Origin: FLUQ01 sp031551515
GTDB taxonomy: Bacteria; Desulfobacterota; Desulfovibrionia; Desulfovibrionales; Desulfovibrionaceae
Direction of reading: 5' to 3'
Assembly: GCA_031551515.1 (NCBI GenBank)
Contig: JAVBNL010000059.1
Coordinates: 6,272-70,271, forward strand
DNA length: 64,000 bases
Part shown: one piece after another, positions 8,049 through 16,827 of the stretch
How the letters are laid out: every line of letters begins with the position of its first letter
Position numbering within the stretch: position 1 is the stretch's first letter
Made by a program: the position numbers and the translations under genes
The notes under the pieces: generated by a model
What the model was told of the DNA's origin: nothing
Databases searched by the model: none
Seen by the model: the letters and a program-made list of their open reading frames with translations, nothing else

Positions 8049-9314
8049 TTACGGGCAGTTGTCGGGGCATTCTTCCGCCGCCAGCCGGTCACGCCGGGTC
8101 AGCGAAGGAAAGAGCGCCATCCACAGCCCGACGACGGCCAGGGTGCCCAGCCCTCCTATGACCACTGAGGCCACTGGCCCGAACCAGTGCGCCGTCAGGC
8201 CCGATTCGAATTCGCCCAGCTGGTTCGATGCCCCGATGGAGATGGAGTTGACCGCGCTGACGCGACCGCGCATCTCTTCCGGCGTGTCGAGCTGCACCAG
8301 CGACTGGCGGATGACCACGCTGACCATGTCGCCCGCGCCAGCCAGCAAGAGGGCCAGCAGAGACAACATGAAGGAAGTGGAAAGGCCGAAAACCACCGTC
8401 ACCGCGCCGTACAGGGCCACCCCGCCGAACATGGTCAGACCCGCCCGACGCCGTATGGGCGTGTGCGCGAGATACAGCGACATGAGCAGCGCGCCCACGG
8501 CGGGCGCGGAGCGCAAGAGACCTTGGCCCCAGGGGCCGGAGTGCAGAATATCTTTGGCGAAAATGGGCAGCAGCGCCGTGGCCCCGCCCAGCAGCACGGC
8601 GAAAAGGTCCAGCGAGATGGCGCCCAGCACGGCCTTGCGGTTCCAGATAAATGAGAGCCCGGCCAGCAGCGTGCGCCAAGAGACAGTCTCCTTTTGCCGT
8701 TCGATGGGGTGCAGGGGCGTGATGCGGGCCATAAGGCAGACGGATGTGAAGGTCATGACCGAAGAGGCGACGTACACAACATCCGCCCCGGCGATATAAA
8801 TAAAGCCGCCCAAAGCCGGGCCGACAATGCTGGCGGCCTGCCCCCCGGCGGAAAGGGTCGCCAGCGCCTGGGCCAACACGTCGCGGGGCACCAGCGACGG
8901 GGCGAGCGCGGCCATGCAGGGCGATTGAAACGCCCTGATGACACCGATAAGCAGCGAGGCCAGTAAAATACTTTCGCGCGAGAGGGCGGATACGCGCGCG
9001 CCCACAGCCAGACCGAGCGCGACGAGCGTCAGCGCCGCAAGACAGCAGCGTAAAATGAGGCGACGGTCGTAGCGGTCGGCGGCCTGCCCCACGACCAGGG
9101 TCAGGGCCAGCGAGGGCAGAAACTGGCACAGCCCCACAAGGCCGAGATCATAGGCGCTGCCCGTGATGTCGTACATATGCCAGCCGACGGCCACCATGAT
9201 CATTTGAAAGGCGAGGGTGGCCGTGACCCGGAACAGCCAGAAAAGGCGGAAGGAGTGATAGCGGAACAGAGGGTTTTGCACGAAAGGCTCCGTTGCCCAA
9301 AAAAAGCGGATCAT
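8049..9314 (-). CDS. MFS transporter of the EntS-like (DHA3) type
   Basis: A 421-residue hydrophobic protein with about twelve predicted membrane helices. The family signature between helices 2 and 3 is visible as VGQAADRYDRRLIL, and PEEMRGRVSAVNSIS in the C-terminal half is characteristic of the MFS_3/EntS group of drug or siderophore exporters. Substrate unknown. The start is uncertain: ATG 9314 is used, but an in-frame TTG at 9326 is possible and neither has a convincing ribosome site. Same strand as ilvB, 61 bases upstream of it. Confidence 0.8.
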   Translation of the reverse strand: MIRFFWATEPFVQNPLFRYHSFRLFWLFRVTATLAFQMIMVAVGWHMYDITGSAYDLGLVGLCQFLPSLALTLVVGQAADRYDRRLILRCCLAALTLVALGLAVGARVSALSRESILLASLLIGVIRAFQSPCMAALAPSLVPRDVLAQALATLSAGGQAASIVGPALGGFIYIAGADVVYVASSVMTFTSVCLMARITPLHPIERQKETVSWRTLLAGLSFIWNRKAVLGAISLDLFAVLLGGATALLPIFAKDILHSGPWGQGLLRSAPAVGALLMSLYLAHTPIRRRAGLTMFGGVALYGAVTVVFGLSTSFMLSLLALLLAGAGDMVSVVIRQSLVQLDTPEEMRGRVSAVNSISIGASNQLGEFESGLTAHWFGPVASVVIGGLGTLAVVGLWMALFPSLTRRDRLAAEECPDNCP

Positions 9315-9445
9315 GCATGACTGCACAACCCGTTATTGCCCGGCGGAGAGGGGGGCATCCCCTGTTCCGCTTGCCCGCGCGGTGCCCGCACAGGATATCT
9401 ATCTTCCTCTTTATGCATTCTCCGGGCCGCAGTCAATGCGCGCCG

Positions 9446-11584
9446 TCAGGCCAGATATTTTTTCATTGCCGCTAAAACTTCTTCCAGTTCCAGAGGCTTG
9501 CCCACATGGCTGTTCATGCCCGCGGCAAGGCATTTTTCAATATCTTCGCGGAAAACGTTGGCCGTCATGGCGACGATGGGGATGGTTTTCGCCTGCGGCG
9601 CGGTCATGGCCCGGATGCGCTTTGTCGCTTCGTACCCGTCCATTTCCGGCATGTGGATATCCATGAAAATCATATCGTAGGCGCCGGGGGTCGCGGCGAA
9701 CATCTCGCAAGCCGCCAGGCCGTTCTCCGCGCAGTCGAAAACCACGCCGGTATCTTCAAGCAGCGTGATCAAAATTTCGCGATTGATCTCCACGTCTTCG
9801 GCCAGCAAAATGCGCTTGCCCGCGAAAGGGAGGGCTTGGTTTTCCGTTTTGCCCATAGAAGACTTCTGTCCGGCTGTCTGTCCGCTCGTCTGCTCGGCAA
9901 AAAGCGCCGGTTTTTCGGCGGACCCGATACCCGCCCGAAAGGTGAAGATGAAGCGCGAGCCGTTGCCGGGTTCGGATTCGGCGCGTATGGCGCCGCCCAT
10001 CAACTCGACGATGCGTTTGGATATGGCCAGCCCCAGCCCCGTGCCGCCGTATTTGCGTGAAATACTGCCGTCCGCCTGCTCAAAGGAGTTGAACAGCCTG
10101 CCTCGCTGCTCTTCGGATATGCCGATGCCGTTATCCGCCACTTCGGTTTGCAGCACGCACAGGCCCCCTTCATCGTGAAGGCGGGTGACGGCCAGGCGTA
10201 TTTCGCCCCCTTCGGGCGTGAATTTGTTCGCGTTGCTCACAAGGTTGGTGATGACCTGAGCCAGACGCTGCCGGTCGGCTACCAGGGCGGGCGGCACATC
10301 GGGGGCCACATCGATGGTGAAGCGCTGCTGCTTTTCTTCGATTTTATAGGCGACGACGGTTTCCACCTGGCGAAGCATGGCGCTGAAGAGAAAGTCCGTT
10401 TCCGAGAGTTCCAGCTTGCCCGCCTCGATCTTCGACATGTCGAGCACGTCGTTGATGACGCCCAAAAGGTGGCTTGAAGCATCGCTTATCTTGACGAGAC
10501 AATAGCGTACCCGGTCCGGGTCGCCGCTGCTTTGCGCGATGCCGGTCATGCCGATGATCGCGTTCATGGGGGTGCGCATTTCATGGCTCATACGGGCAAG
10601 AAAGCTGCTTTTGCTCATGCTTTCTTCTTCGGAACGCATTTTATCGACTTTGATGCGTATCAACATGCCGCTCAGCGCGATCATCAGCGCAACACCCATC
10701 ACCCCCAGCACTTTTGCCAGGTCGTACACCTGCCCGTAATAGCTGGCTCGGGGAATAACGATGCCGATGTGCCAGTCGTTGAACACCGGCCGGAAAAAAA
10801 CGATGCTGTCCGTATTGTCCGCATCCGTAAAGCGTTCGGCGGAAATGGCGCGTTTTTCGGCGAACATGCGGGCCAGGCCGGGGTAGCCGCCGCCCGCTTT
10901 GGTAATGTTTACGCCGACTAGGTCCGGGTTGCGGTGGGCGATGAAATTCAGCTTGTCGTCAATCAGCACGCCATAGCCGTTGCCCGCGATTTTTTGCTTA
11001 TGCACGTAGTCGGCGATGCGGCTGAGTTTCAAGTCGATGGCCAGAACGCCATAGGCCACGCCCTCGCGGTCAAACAGCTTTTGCGAAAAACTGATGCATA
11101 GGCCACCCGTTTCGGCGTCAAGGTACGGTTCTGAAAAGAAGATCTTGCCCTGGCTGTTTTCCGCGCCGATATGCCAGGGGCGGTTTGCGGGCACATAATC
11201 GGCCGGGGGCACCCAGCCGGAGCCGTCAAGAAACTCTCCTCTGACATAGCCGTAGATTTTCATGAAATCGGGCAGGGGAGAGCGGGATGTGTTGAAATAG
11301 GTGTTGGTGTTGCGCAGAGAGGTCAGAATATCCTTGTTGTTGCGCTGCGCGCTGAGCATGCTCTCGACCGTCTGCACGGCGTTGGCAAAAAGCAGCTCCG
11401 CCTCAGTCAGCCCTGCGGAGACCGCCGTTTGCGTGGTATCCATGCTGGCGTCACCGATGTCGAGCATCTGTTTGCGCACGATATTGCTGACGTAAAAGTA
11501 GCTGACCAGAACCATGGCAAGAAAAGCGATAAACACAAACAGAATCTGCTGGTAGTTCGCGCGGATCAGATCTTTCGCCTTCAT
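9446..11584 (-). CDS. Membrane hybrid sensor histidine kinase with dCache-like sensor
   Basis: A 712-residue hybrid kinase. Membrane helix at about 14-34, a large periplasmic dCache-like sensor about 40-285 (YVPANRPWHIGA and SFSQKLFD are typical), second helix about 292-311, HisKA with phospho-accepting His334 (MSHEMRTPMNAIIG), HATPase with N box, DNGIG and GTGLGLAIS, then a receiver with Asp642 (IFMDIHMPEMDG). There is no HPt or DNA-binding output, so the phosphoryl group must pass to another protein. The receiver closely resembles that of the soluble hybrid kinase at 24920. The ligand is unknown. Confidence 0.9.
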   Translation of the reverse strand: MKAKDLIRANYQQILFVFIAFLAMVLVSYFYVSNIVRKQMLDIGDASMDTTQTAVSAGLTEAELLFANAVQTVESMLSAQRNNKDILTSLRNTNTYFNTSRSPLPDFMKIYGYVRGEFLDGSGWVPPADYVPANRPWHIGAENSQGKIFFSEPYLDAETGGLCISFSQKLFDREGVAYGVLAIDLKLSRIADYVHKQKIAGNGYGVLIDDKLNFIAHRNPDLVGVNITKAGGGYPGLARMFAEKRAISAERFTDADNTDSIVFFRPVFNDWHIGIVIPRASYYGQVYDLAKVLGVMGVALMIALSGMLIRIKVDKMRSEEESMSKSSFLARMSHEMRTPMNAIIGMTGIAQSSGDPDRVRYCLVKISDASSHLLGVINDVLDMSKIEAGKLELSETDFLFSAMLRQVETVVAYKIEEKQQRFTIDVAPDVPPALVADRQRLAQVITNLVSNANKFTPEGGEIRLAVTRLHDEGGLCVLQTEVADNGIGISEEQRGRLFNSFEQADGSISRKYGGTGLGLAISKRIVELMGGAIRAESEPGNGSRFIFTFRAGIGSAEKPALFAEQTSGQTAGQKSSMGKTENQALPFAGKRILLAEDVEINREILITLLEDTGVVFDCAENGLAACEMFAATPGAYDMIFMDIHMPEMDGYEATKRIRAMTAPQAKTIPIVAMTANVFREDIEKCLAAGMNSHVGKPLELEEVLAAMKKYLA

Positions 11585-11754
11585 TGCAACCTCGTGCCCG
11601 GCGGGTTTTGAAAAACGCCTTTCCGATCAATATATAAAATACAATAAAAAAAGAAGTTCTAATACACGCTGGCGATCGGGCGTAATCATAGGCAGGCTTT
11701 GCCGCCTTCATGTGATTACATGGCCGTGTCACGGCGAAAACGGATGCTTACACA

Positions 11755-12648
11755 TTATTCTTTGGATGCGAAGAACTCGTATAATTCCGTCAGCAGGTTG
11801 CGCCTGGTGTTTTCCTTGTGGCTGTGAATGTACTGATGGTACGCCGCGTAACAGGTCCGCAGGGGAGGCTGCTCCCATAATTCATATGTGGCAAGGCCGT
11901 AATGCTGCGACATGAACCGGGCAATGGAATAGGGAAGGATCGACCAGCGCCGGCTGTCTTTCAACACAAAGGGAATGGAGTCGCTGCAGTTGTGGATCAG
12001 GAGCGGCCGCTGCCTGCCGAAAAGCCACTCGTGCCAATGGATGAACCGCGGGTCGATATCCACAAAAATTTCTTGAGAAACATCCAGTTCTCTGGGCAGC
12101 AGCTTTCCGTTTTGCAGCGGGGCCTGAAAATCCGGCGCCGCCAGCAGTAAATAGTGTTCCCGGTAGAATTCCGTGGTTCTGATGTCCTTGTAAAGATGCG
12201 GGGCCGGCCGGTTGCTCAGGCCGATATCGATGGCTCCTTCTGCCAGCAGGTCAAAAATTTCCCATGAGTGGTTGACGAAACAAGTGAGCTCCACCCCTTG
12301 GTCCTGGCTGAGGTATTGCTGTAGGAAGGGCGAGAAAAGGTAACAGTTGATGCTGTTGGTGGCGGACAGGGTAAGCGGAAGCCGCTTGCTCGTGTGCAAC
12401 AGGGAGCGGGCATGCATGTAGAGTTCTTCCCATTGAGAGGCAATGGGATAGAGATGCTCGCCTTCCGGGGTAAGGTCGACCTGCCGTTTTCCTTTGGCGC
12501 GGATGATCAGCGGCGTGTCGAATTCGGCTTCCAACCTTCGGATACGCTGGCTGAGAGCGGACTGGGTCATGCCGACCGACTGCGCCGCCTTGGAAAAATT
12601 CTTGAGCCGGCACAGGGCCAGAAAAACGCGGACATCATAACTATCCAT
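11755..12648 (-). CDS. LysR-family regulator of the D-amino-acid locus
   Basis: A 297-residue protein with a LysR helix-turn-helix at about 3-60 (FLALCRLKNFSKAAQSVGMTQ, SALSQRIRRLE) and a C-terminal ligand-binding domain. Divergent from the N-acyl-D-amino-acid deacylase gene across an AT-rich 172-base gap, so it probably controls deacylase, racemase and perhaps tctCBA; the inducer would be a D-amino-acid derivative (inference). It ends 170 bases from the hybrid kinase start on the same strand. Confidence 0.88.
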   Translation of the reverse strand: MDSYDVRVFLALCRLKNFSKAAQSVGMTQSALSQRIRRLEAEFDTPLIIRAKGKRQVDLTPEGEHLYPIASQWEELYMHARSLLHTSKRLPLTLSATNSINCYLFSPFLQQYLSQDQGVELTCFVNHSWEIFDLLAEGAIDIGLSNRPAPHLYKDIRTTEFYREHYLLLAAPDFQAPLQNGKLLPRELDVSQEIFVDIDPRFIHWHEWLFGRQRPLLIHNCSDSIPFVLKDSRRWSILPYSIARFMSQHYGLATYELWEQPPLRTCYAAYHQYIHSHKENTRRNLLTELYEFFASKE

Positions 12649-12715
12649 AAAATATATATTTTCCCTGTAATGTGGTTTCGAGTTTGGTTTAAATTATAAG
12701 TTTTACTACTAATAT

Positions 12716-12728
12716 ATTCGAAAAGAAT
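12716..12728. promoter_or_regulatory. Candidate operator between LysR and deacylase genes
   Basis: ATTC-GAAAA-GAAT is a short inverted repeat near the centre of a 172-base AT-rich divergent region (12649-12820). It lies 68 bases from the regulator start and 93 bases from the deacylase start. AT richness makes chance repeats likely, so confidence is low. Confidence 0.25.
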
Positions 12729-12820
12729 TAATTTTACAAGAAAAAATACGCTGTGCAATATACCCTAATGTAAGGAATAGAATCAATTGATTGAAAAAGA
12801 TGGCGGAAGGGTGCGGAGTC

Positions 12821-14353
12821 ATGGCGCAAAAATCGATTATCATTAGGAATGCAACTATATATGACGGCACGGGGGACCGCCCTTTTGCCGCGGATGTCAT
12901 GATCAAAGATGGGCTGATCGCGGAAATCGGGCTGCATCTTCATGCGCAGGACGCCCTGCAGGTCGACGGCACGGGAAAGGTCCTGTCCCCGGGGTTTATC
13001 AATACGCACAGCCATTCGGAAATGCGGGTGTTTGAAGACCCGTCTTTGCCCAGCGTGGTGGGGCAGGGAATAACCACCGAAGTGCTGGGGCAGGATGGTT
13101 CATCGGTCACGCCGGTTCATGACGGCATCCGCATGGAGCTGGAAGAGAATATGGCCCCTTTGTGCGGCAGGCCGCCCCGTTCTTATTGGTGGAACGATTA
13201 TGGCCAGTATATGGCCGCTGTTGAGGCCATGGACCCCGCCTGCCGTTTTGTCGGTCTGGCGGGCTACGGCACGGTGCGGATGCACGTGATGGGCAGCGCG
13301 AACCGGCCGCCCACGCCGGAAGAGATGGACGAAATATGCGCCTGTATCGTCCGTGAAATGAAAGCCGGAGCCCGGGGCGTTTCTCTGGGCATGATCTACC
13401 CTCCCTGCAGCTATGCCTCAAAGCAGGAGCTCATCACCATGTGCACGGTGGTGGCCGGGCAGGACGGGCTTGTGATGGTTCACACCCGGAATGAAATGGC
13501 CAAGCTTCTGGAATCTTTTGAGGAAATGGTCGAGGTGATGCGCGAGAGCAAGGTGCGGCTTCATATATCCCACCTGAAATCGCTCGGGAAGGTAAGCTGG
13601 GGCAAGGTGCGAACGATTTTGAAGCGCATGGAGCAACTGCAGGCCGAGGGCTACGATATCACGTTCGACCAGTATCCCTGGACCGCCGGAAGCACAGGGA
13701 TGAAGGTCATCGCGCCTGCCTGGGCCTATGAAGGCGGCGAAGACGCTTTTGCCCTCCGTTTGGGTGACCCCGCGATATATTCCAAAATCCTTCGGGAGAC
13801 GCAGGCCGAGCTGGAAGCGCGCGGCAACGGGGAAAGCGTTCAGATTGCCTCGGTTCCCCGGGAAGACTGGCAGTGGATGTGCGGTCTCAGGCTTGACGCG
13901 GTGGCGAAAAAACTGGGCATGGGTGAAGCTGAGGCTGTTCTTCGGCTGCTGAAGGAAGGGCGCTCGAACATTGTCTGCGTGTATCACGCCATTTGCGAGG
14001 ACGATGTGCGGGCGGTCATGCAGAGCCCGTATCATACCGTGTGCACGGACAGTGTCGTCGGCGTGCAACCTCACCCCAGAGCATATTCCACCTATGCCCG
14101 TTTCCTTGGGCGCTATGTCCGGGATGCGGGAATAATGCCTCTGGCAAGGGCCATCCGCAATATCACCTATGAACCGGCCCGGCGGCTTCGGCTGTGGGAC
14201 AGGGGCCTGATCAGGGTCGGCATGGCCGCCGATCTGGTGCTGTTTGATTATGCAAGGATCATCGACACCAACAGCTACACCGATCCGTGCAGGCAACCCG
14301 ACGGGATTTGCAAGGTATGGGTGCAGGGCCGTCTGCGGTACGAAGGCAAGTGA
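12821..14353 (+). CDS. N-acyl-D-amino-acid deacylase family amidohydrolase
   Basis: A 510-residue amidohydrolase of the D-aminoacylase type, hydrolysing N-acyl-D-amino acids to a D-amino acid and an acid. Seen: N-terminal beta-sandwich start (IIIRNATIYDGTG), the metal-binding segment SPGFINTHSHSE (canonical enzymes have a D-x-H-x-H-x-D variant here), SLGMIYPPCSYAS, HTRNEM, HISHLKSLG, and a C-terminal NPARR-like NITYEPARRLRL followed by GMAADLVLFD. No signal peptide, so cytoplasmic. Start 12821 (MAQKSIII) follows GGAG closely; ATG 12800 and TTG 12791 are in frame but poorer. A racemase-like gene follows 12 bases later. Dihydropyrimidinase-like or N-acyl-D-glutamate/aspartate specificity cannot be resolved. 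Confidence 0.85.
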   Translation: MAQKSIIIRNATIYDGTGDRPFAADVMIKDGLIAEIGLHLHAQDALQVDGTGKVLSPGFINTHSHSEMRVFEDPSLPSVVGQGITTEVLGQDGSSVTPVHDGIRMELEENMAPLCGRPPRSYWWNDYGQYMAAVEAMDPACRFVGLAGYGTVRMHVMGSANRPPTPEEMDEICACIVREMKAGARGVSLGMIYPPCSYASKQELITMCTVVAGQDGLVMVHTRNEMAKLLESFEEMVEVMRESKVRLHISHLKSLGKVSWGKVRTILKRMEQLQAEGYDITFDQYPWTAGSTGMKVIAPAWAYEGGEDAFALRLGDPAIYSKILRETQAELEARGNGESVQIASVPREDWQWMCGLRLDAVAKKLGMGEAEAVLRLLKEGRSNIVCVYHAICEDDVRAVMQSPYHTVCTDSVVGVQPHPRAYSTYARFLGRYVRDAGIMPLARAIRNITYEPARRLRLWDRGLIRVGMAADLVLFDYARIIDTNSYTDPCRQPDGICKVWVQGRLRYEGK

Positions 14354-14365
14354 GGAGAGGCGATC

Positions 14366-15184
14366 ATGGATGCAAGACCTGTTGGCGTCATTGACGCGGG
14401 TATGGGCGGATACACGGTGGTCCGTCAGGTCCAGGAGCTGATGCCCAAGGAAGATATTATTTATTATGGCGACAGCTACAACCAGCCGTATGGAAACCGG
14501 GAAAAATCCTCCATTCTGCACATGGCCAGGCAGATTTTTGATTTCATGCGGGGCCAGAACGTCAAACTTGTGGCCGTGGCCTGTAATACCATTTCCGCGT
14601 TGATTGACGAATACCGCCATGAGTACCCGTACCCGATTTTCAGCATTGTCGAGGCGGGGGCGCGGGCTGCCGTAGACAGCGGCGCGACGGACATAGGCAT
14701 GATAGGCACGATGTTCACCGCCAACAGCCGCTGTTATGACCGCCTGATCCTGCGGGACAGGCCGGAAGCGACGGTTGTCAGCCAGGGCTGCCCTGATTTG
14801 CCGAGGCTCATTGAGCACGGCGATTTTGAGCAGGATGTGCTTGACCGGGAAGTGCAAAAAGAAGTCGGCGCGGTTTTCGCCCGTCGGCCTGTCAGCCACC
14901 TTATTCTCGGGTGCACGCACTTTGTGTATGTTCGGGAAAATATCCGGCGCTTTTATCCTTCGCTGGTCACAATCAACCCGGCGGAAGAACAGGGGAAGAT
15001 ACTGAAACGCCACCTGGAAGAAACCGGTGCGTTCAACCCTGGCGGCAAGGGGAGTTTTCGTGTCTATACCACCGGCAGCACCGATCGTTACCGCGATGCG
15101 GCCATCCGTTTTACGCTGCATCCGCCGGGAACGGTTGCCCAGGTCCCCGCGCCGAATCCTGATCCTGGTTCGCCTCTGACGTAG
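14366..15184 (+). CDS. Glutamate/aspartate racemase-like protein (MurI family)
   Basis: A 272-residue protein of the Asp/Glu racemase superfamily. Both catalytic cysteines are present, in AVACNTIS (about residue 74) and LGCTHF (about 185), as is PYG in the substrate loop. The N-terminal motif reads IDAGMGG where cell-wall glutamate racemases have FDSGxGG, so the conserved Ser is Ala. With a location directly behind an N-acyl-D-amino-acid deacylase, a catabolic role converting a released acidic D-amino acid to its L form is more likely than peptidoglycan synthesis (inference). Residues after about 250 are a Pro-rich tail. Confidence 0.8.
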   Translation: MDARPVGVIDAGMGGYTVVRQVQELMPKEDIIYYGDSYNQPYGNREKSSILHMARQIFDFMRGQNVKLVAVACNTISALIDEYRHEYPYPIFSIVEAGARAAVDSGATDIGMIGTMFTANSRCYDRLILRDRPEATVVSQGCPDLPRLIEHGDFEQDVLDREVQKEVGAVFARRPVSHLILGCTHFVYVRENIRRFYPSLVTINPAEEQGKILKRHLEETGAFNPGGKGSFRVYTTGSTDRYRDAAIRFTLHPPGTVAQVPAPNPDPGSPLT

Positions 15185-15190
15185 TCTGGA

Positions 15191-15240
15191 GCGGCAGGGC
15201 AGCGCCGCTCGAACGGCGCGGCCCCGCCGCTTTTCGTTTG
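15191..15240 (+). terminator. Strong hairpin with T-run between racemase and tctC
   Basis: The segment 15191-15230 folds as a long GC stem (outer GCGGC/GCCGC, then GGGC/GCCC, then GCGCCG/CGGCGC with a CTCGAA loop) followed by TTTTCGTTTG. It starts six bases after the racemase stop. Only 27 bases remain before the tctC start, which has an AAGGAAGG ribosome site, so it may be a partial terminator or attenuator that uncouples the enzymes from the transporter. Confidence 0.6.
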
Positions 15241-15267
15241 GAAACCGTAAGATAAGGAAGGCTCAAC

Positions 15268-16266
15268 ATGAACAGAAGATTTAGGTTGCTGGCCGTCGCC
15301 GCCCTGGCGCTTTGTCTCCTGATGCCCGGCTTTGCCAATGCGGCGGGGGCGGCCTGGCCGACCTCCCGGACCGTGGAAATTTATGTGCCCTTTGCCGCCG
15401 GCGGCAACTCGGACCTTTGCGCCCGCATCTTCGCCCAGGCTTTGAGCAAAAAGACCGGCAAAAATTTCGTGGTCGTCAACCAGACGGAAGGCAGCGGCGC
15501 GGTCTGCTACAACACCATCGCCAATGCGAAACCGGACGGCAGTGTTCTCGGCTGGGTCACCCCTTCCTGGTTCACCAGCTATTTTGCCGGCAGGCACGAC
15601 CTGAACCCTGTGACGAAGTTCAGCACGCTGGCCGTCACCACCGCCATGAGCTCCCAGTATCTTATCGTTCCCAAAGAGTCCCCCTTCAATTCAGTAAAGG
15701 ACCTGGTGGAGTATTGCAAAAAGAACCCCGGCAAGCTGGTGTTCGGTATGCAGCTTGGTTCAGCCTCTCACTACTACGCGGAAAGCTGTGCCCGCAGCCT
15801 CGGCATCACATGGAACTATGTGGAAACAGGTTCCGGCGACACGCCGCGCGTGACGGCCATCATGGGCAACAACATCCAGGCGACGACCGTCGCGGCTCCT
15901 CTTGCCCAGCAATACCTGGAAGCGGGCAAGATTAAGGTTCTGGCCGCTCTCTACACCCCGGGTGAGTCCACCCCGGCCTCTCTGAAGAAAATTCCCGCCC
16001 TGAAAGACGTCGGGTTTTCTGACATTGCCGTAAAAAATTGCAACTTTTTCTATGGCCCTAAAATGAGCGCCGAGCTTTGCCAGGTCATCAGCAAGACCTT
16101 CATTGAGGTCTTCAAGAGCGAAGAAGTACAGAAACAACTGCTGAACCTGAACCAGGAGCAGTCCATCACGCCTGATCTGGCCGCGGCCACCAAAGAGATA
16201 CAGCAGCTGTACGGCAGCTATAAAGAGGTTGCGCAGCAACTGGGCGTTCTGGCTCCCGGAACCTGA
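15268..16266 (+). CDS. tctC: Tripartite tricarboxylate transporter binding protein (TctC family)
   Basis: A 332-residue periplasmic solute receptor. A signal peptide is clear at residues 1-25 (MNRRFRLL then a hydrophobic core, ANAAG). The TctC-type binding segment IYVPFAAGGNSDLCAR lies at about 38-53, with Asn-Ser replacing the Gly-Thr often seen, and a second typical segment is VVNQTEGSG. These receptors bind carboxylates and deliver them to the TctBA permease. The position between deacylase/racemase and permease genes suggests an N-acyl amino acid or related carboxylate, but TTT specificity is not readable from sequence. Confidence 0.88.
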   Translation: MNRRFRLLAVAALALCLLMPGFANAAGAAWPTSRTVEIYVPFAAGGNSDLCARIFAQALSKKTGKNFVVVNQTEGSGAVCYNTIANAKPDGSVLGWVTPSWFTSYFAGRHDLNPVTKFSTLAVTTAMSSQYLIVPKESPFNSVKDLVEYCKKNPGKLVFGMQLGSASHYYAESCARSLGITWNYVETGSGDTPRVTAIMGNNIQATTVAAPLAQQYLEAGKIKVLAALYTPGESTPASLKKIPALKDVGFSDIAVKNCNFFYGPKMSAELCQVISKTFIEVFKSEEVQKQLLNLNQEQSITPDLAAATKEIQQLYGSYKEVAQQLGVLAPGT

Positions 16267-16287
16267 GCGCGCATCGCGAAAAGAGCT

Positions 16288-16327
16288 GGGTCCGGCGGAA
16301 GAACCGGTGGGGGGGGCCGCCGGACCC
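16288..16327 (+). promoter_or_regulatory. Intercistronic hairpin between tctC and tctB
   Basis: GGGTCCGGCGG (16288-16298) pairs perfectly over 11 bases with CCGCCGGACCC (16317-16327) around an 18-base loop holding an 8-G run. No T-run follows and the tctB ribosome site AGGAGG begins seven bases later. Such hairpins between binding-protein and permease genes usually stabilise the upstream message so the receptor is made in excess. Confidence 0.6.
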
Positions 16328-16348
16328 GCAAGCAGGAGGTATAGCCTG

Positions 16349-16810
16349 GTGAACCTGAATCGAAACCAGATAGTCAGCCTGATTCTGATTGCCGTCGGCT
16401 TGTTTGTCATCAGTCAGAGCATGCAGATCAAGACGCTGTTCGCGCTTTCCACGCGGGACGTGGGGCCGGGTTTCTTTCCCGTTGCCGCTTCGGTTGGGCT
16501 GATCGTCTGCGCTGTGGGCAAGTTTCTCACGGAAGGGGGCGCGTTCGAGCCGTTTCTCACCCCGCAAGGGTGGCGGAACGTTTTTGCCCTTTTCGGCCTG
16601 TTAGCCTTGTATCTTGTAAGTATGACGGTCGTCGGCTTCATCGTCGCCACATTGCTGACCGCGCCGGCTCTGGTCTGGGCCATGCGGGAGGACAGGATGT
16701 TGCGGCCCCTGACGCTGGCGCTGTTTTCCATCGGCAGCACGGTGGTGCTGTACGTGGTGTTCGAGTTGCTAATTGAGGTCAGGTTGCCGGCCGGCCTTCT
16801 GTTCGCCTGA
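16349..16810 (+). CDS. tctB: Tripartite tricarboxylate transporter small membrane subunit (TctB family)
   Basis: A 153-residue protein with four predicted membrane helices (from about residues 8, 38, 76 and 122), the usual TctB layout. GTG 16349 was chosen because AGGAGG (16334-16339) sits nine bases upstream; an open frame from 16229 would overlap tctC and the hairpin. RDVGPGFFPVAAS is a typical TctB segment. It pairs with TctA to form the permease; tctA starts 18 bases after it. Confidence 0.85.
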   Translation: MNLNRNQIVSLILIAVGLFVISQSMQIKTLFALSTRDVGPGFFPVAASVGLIVCAVGKFLTEGGAFEPFLTPQGWRNVFALFGLLALYLVSMTVVGFIVATLLTAPALVWAMREDRMLRPLTLALFSIGSTVVLYVVFELLIEVRLPAGLLFA

Positions 16811-16827
16811 GGCGGAGGTGCTGCGAG

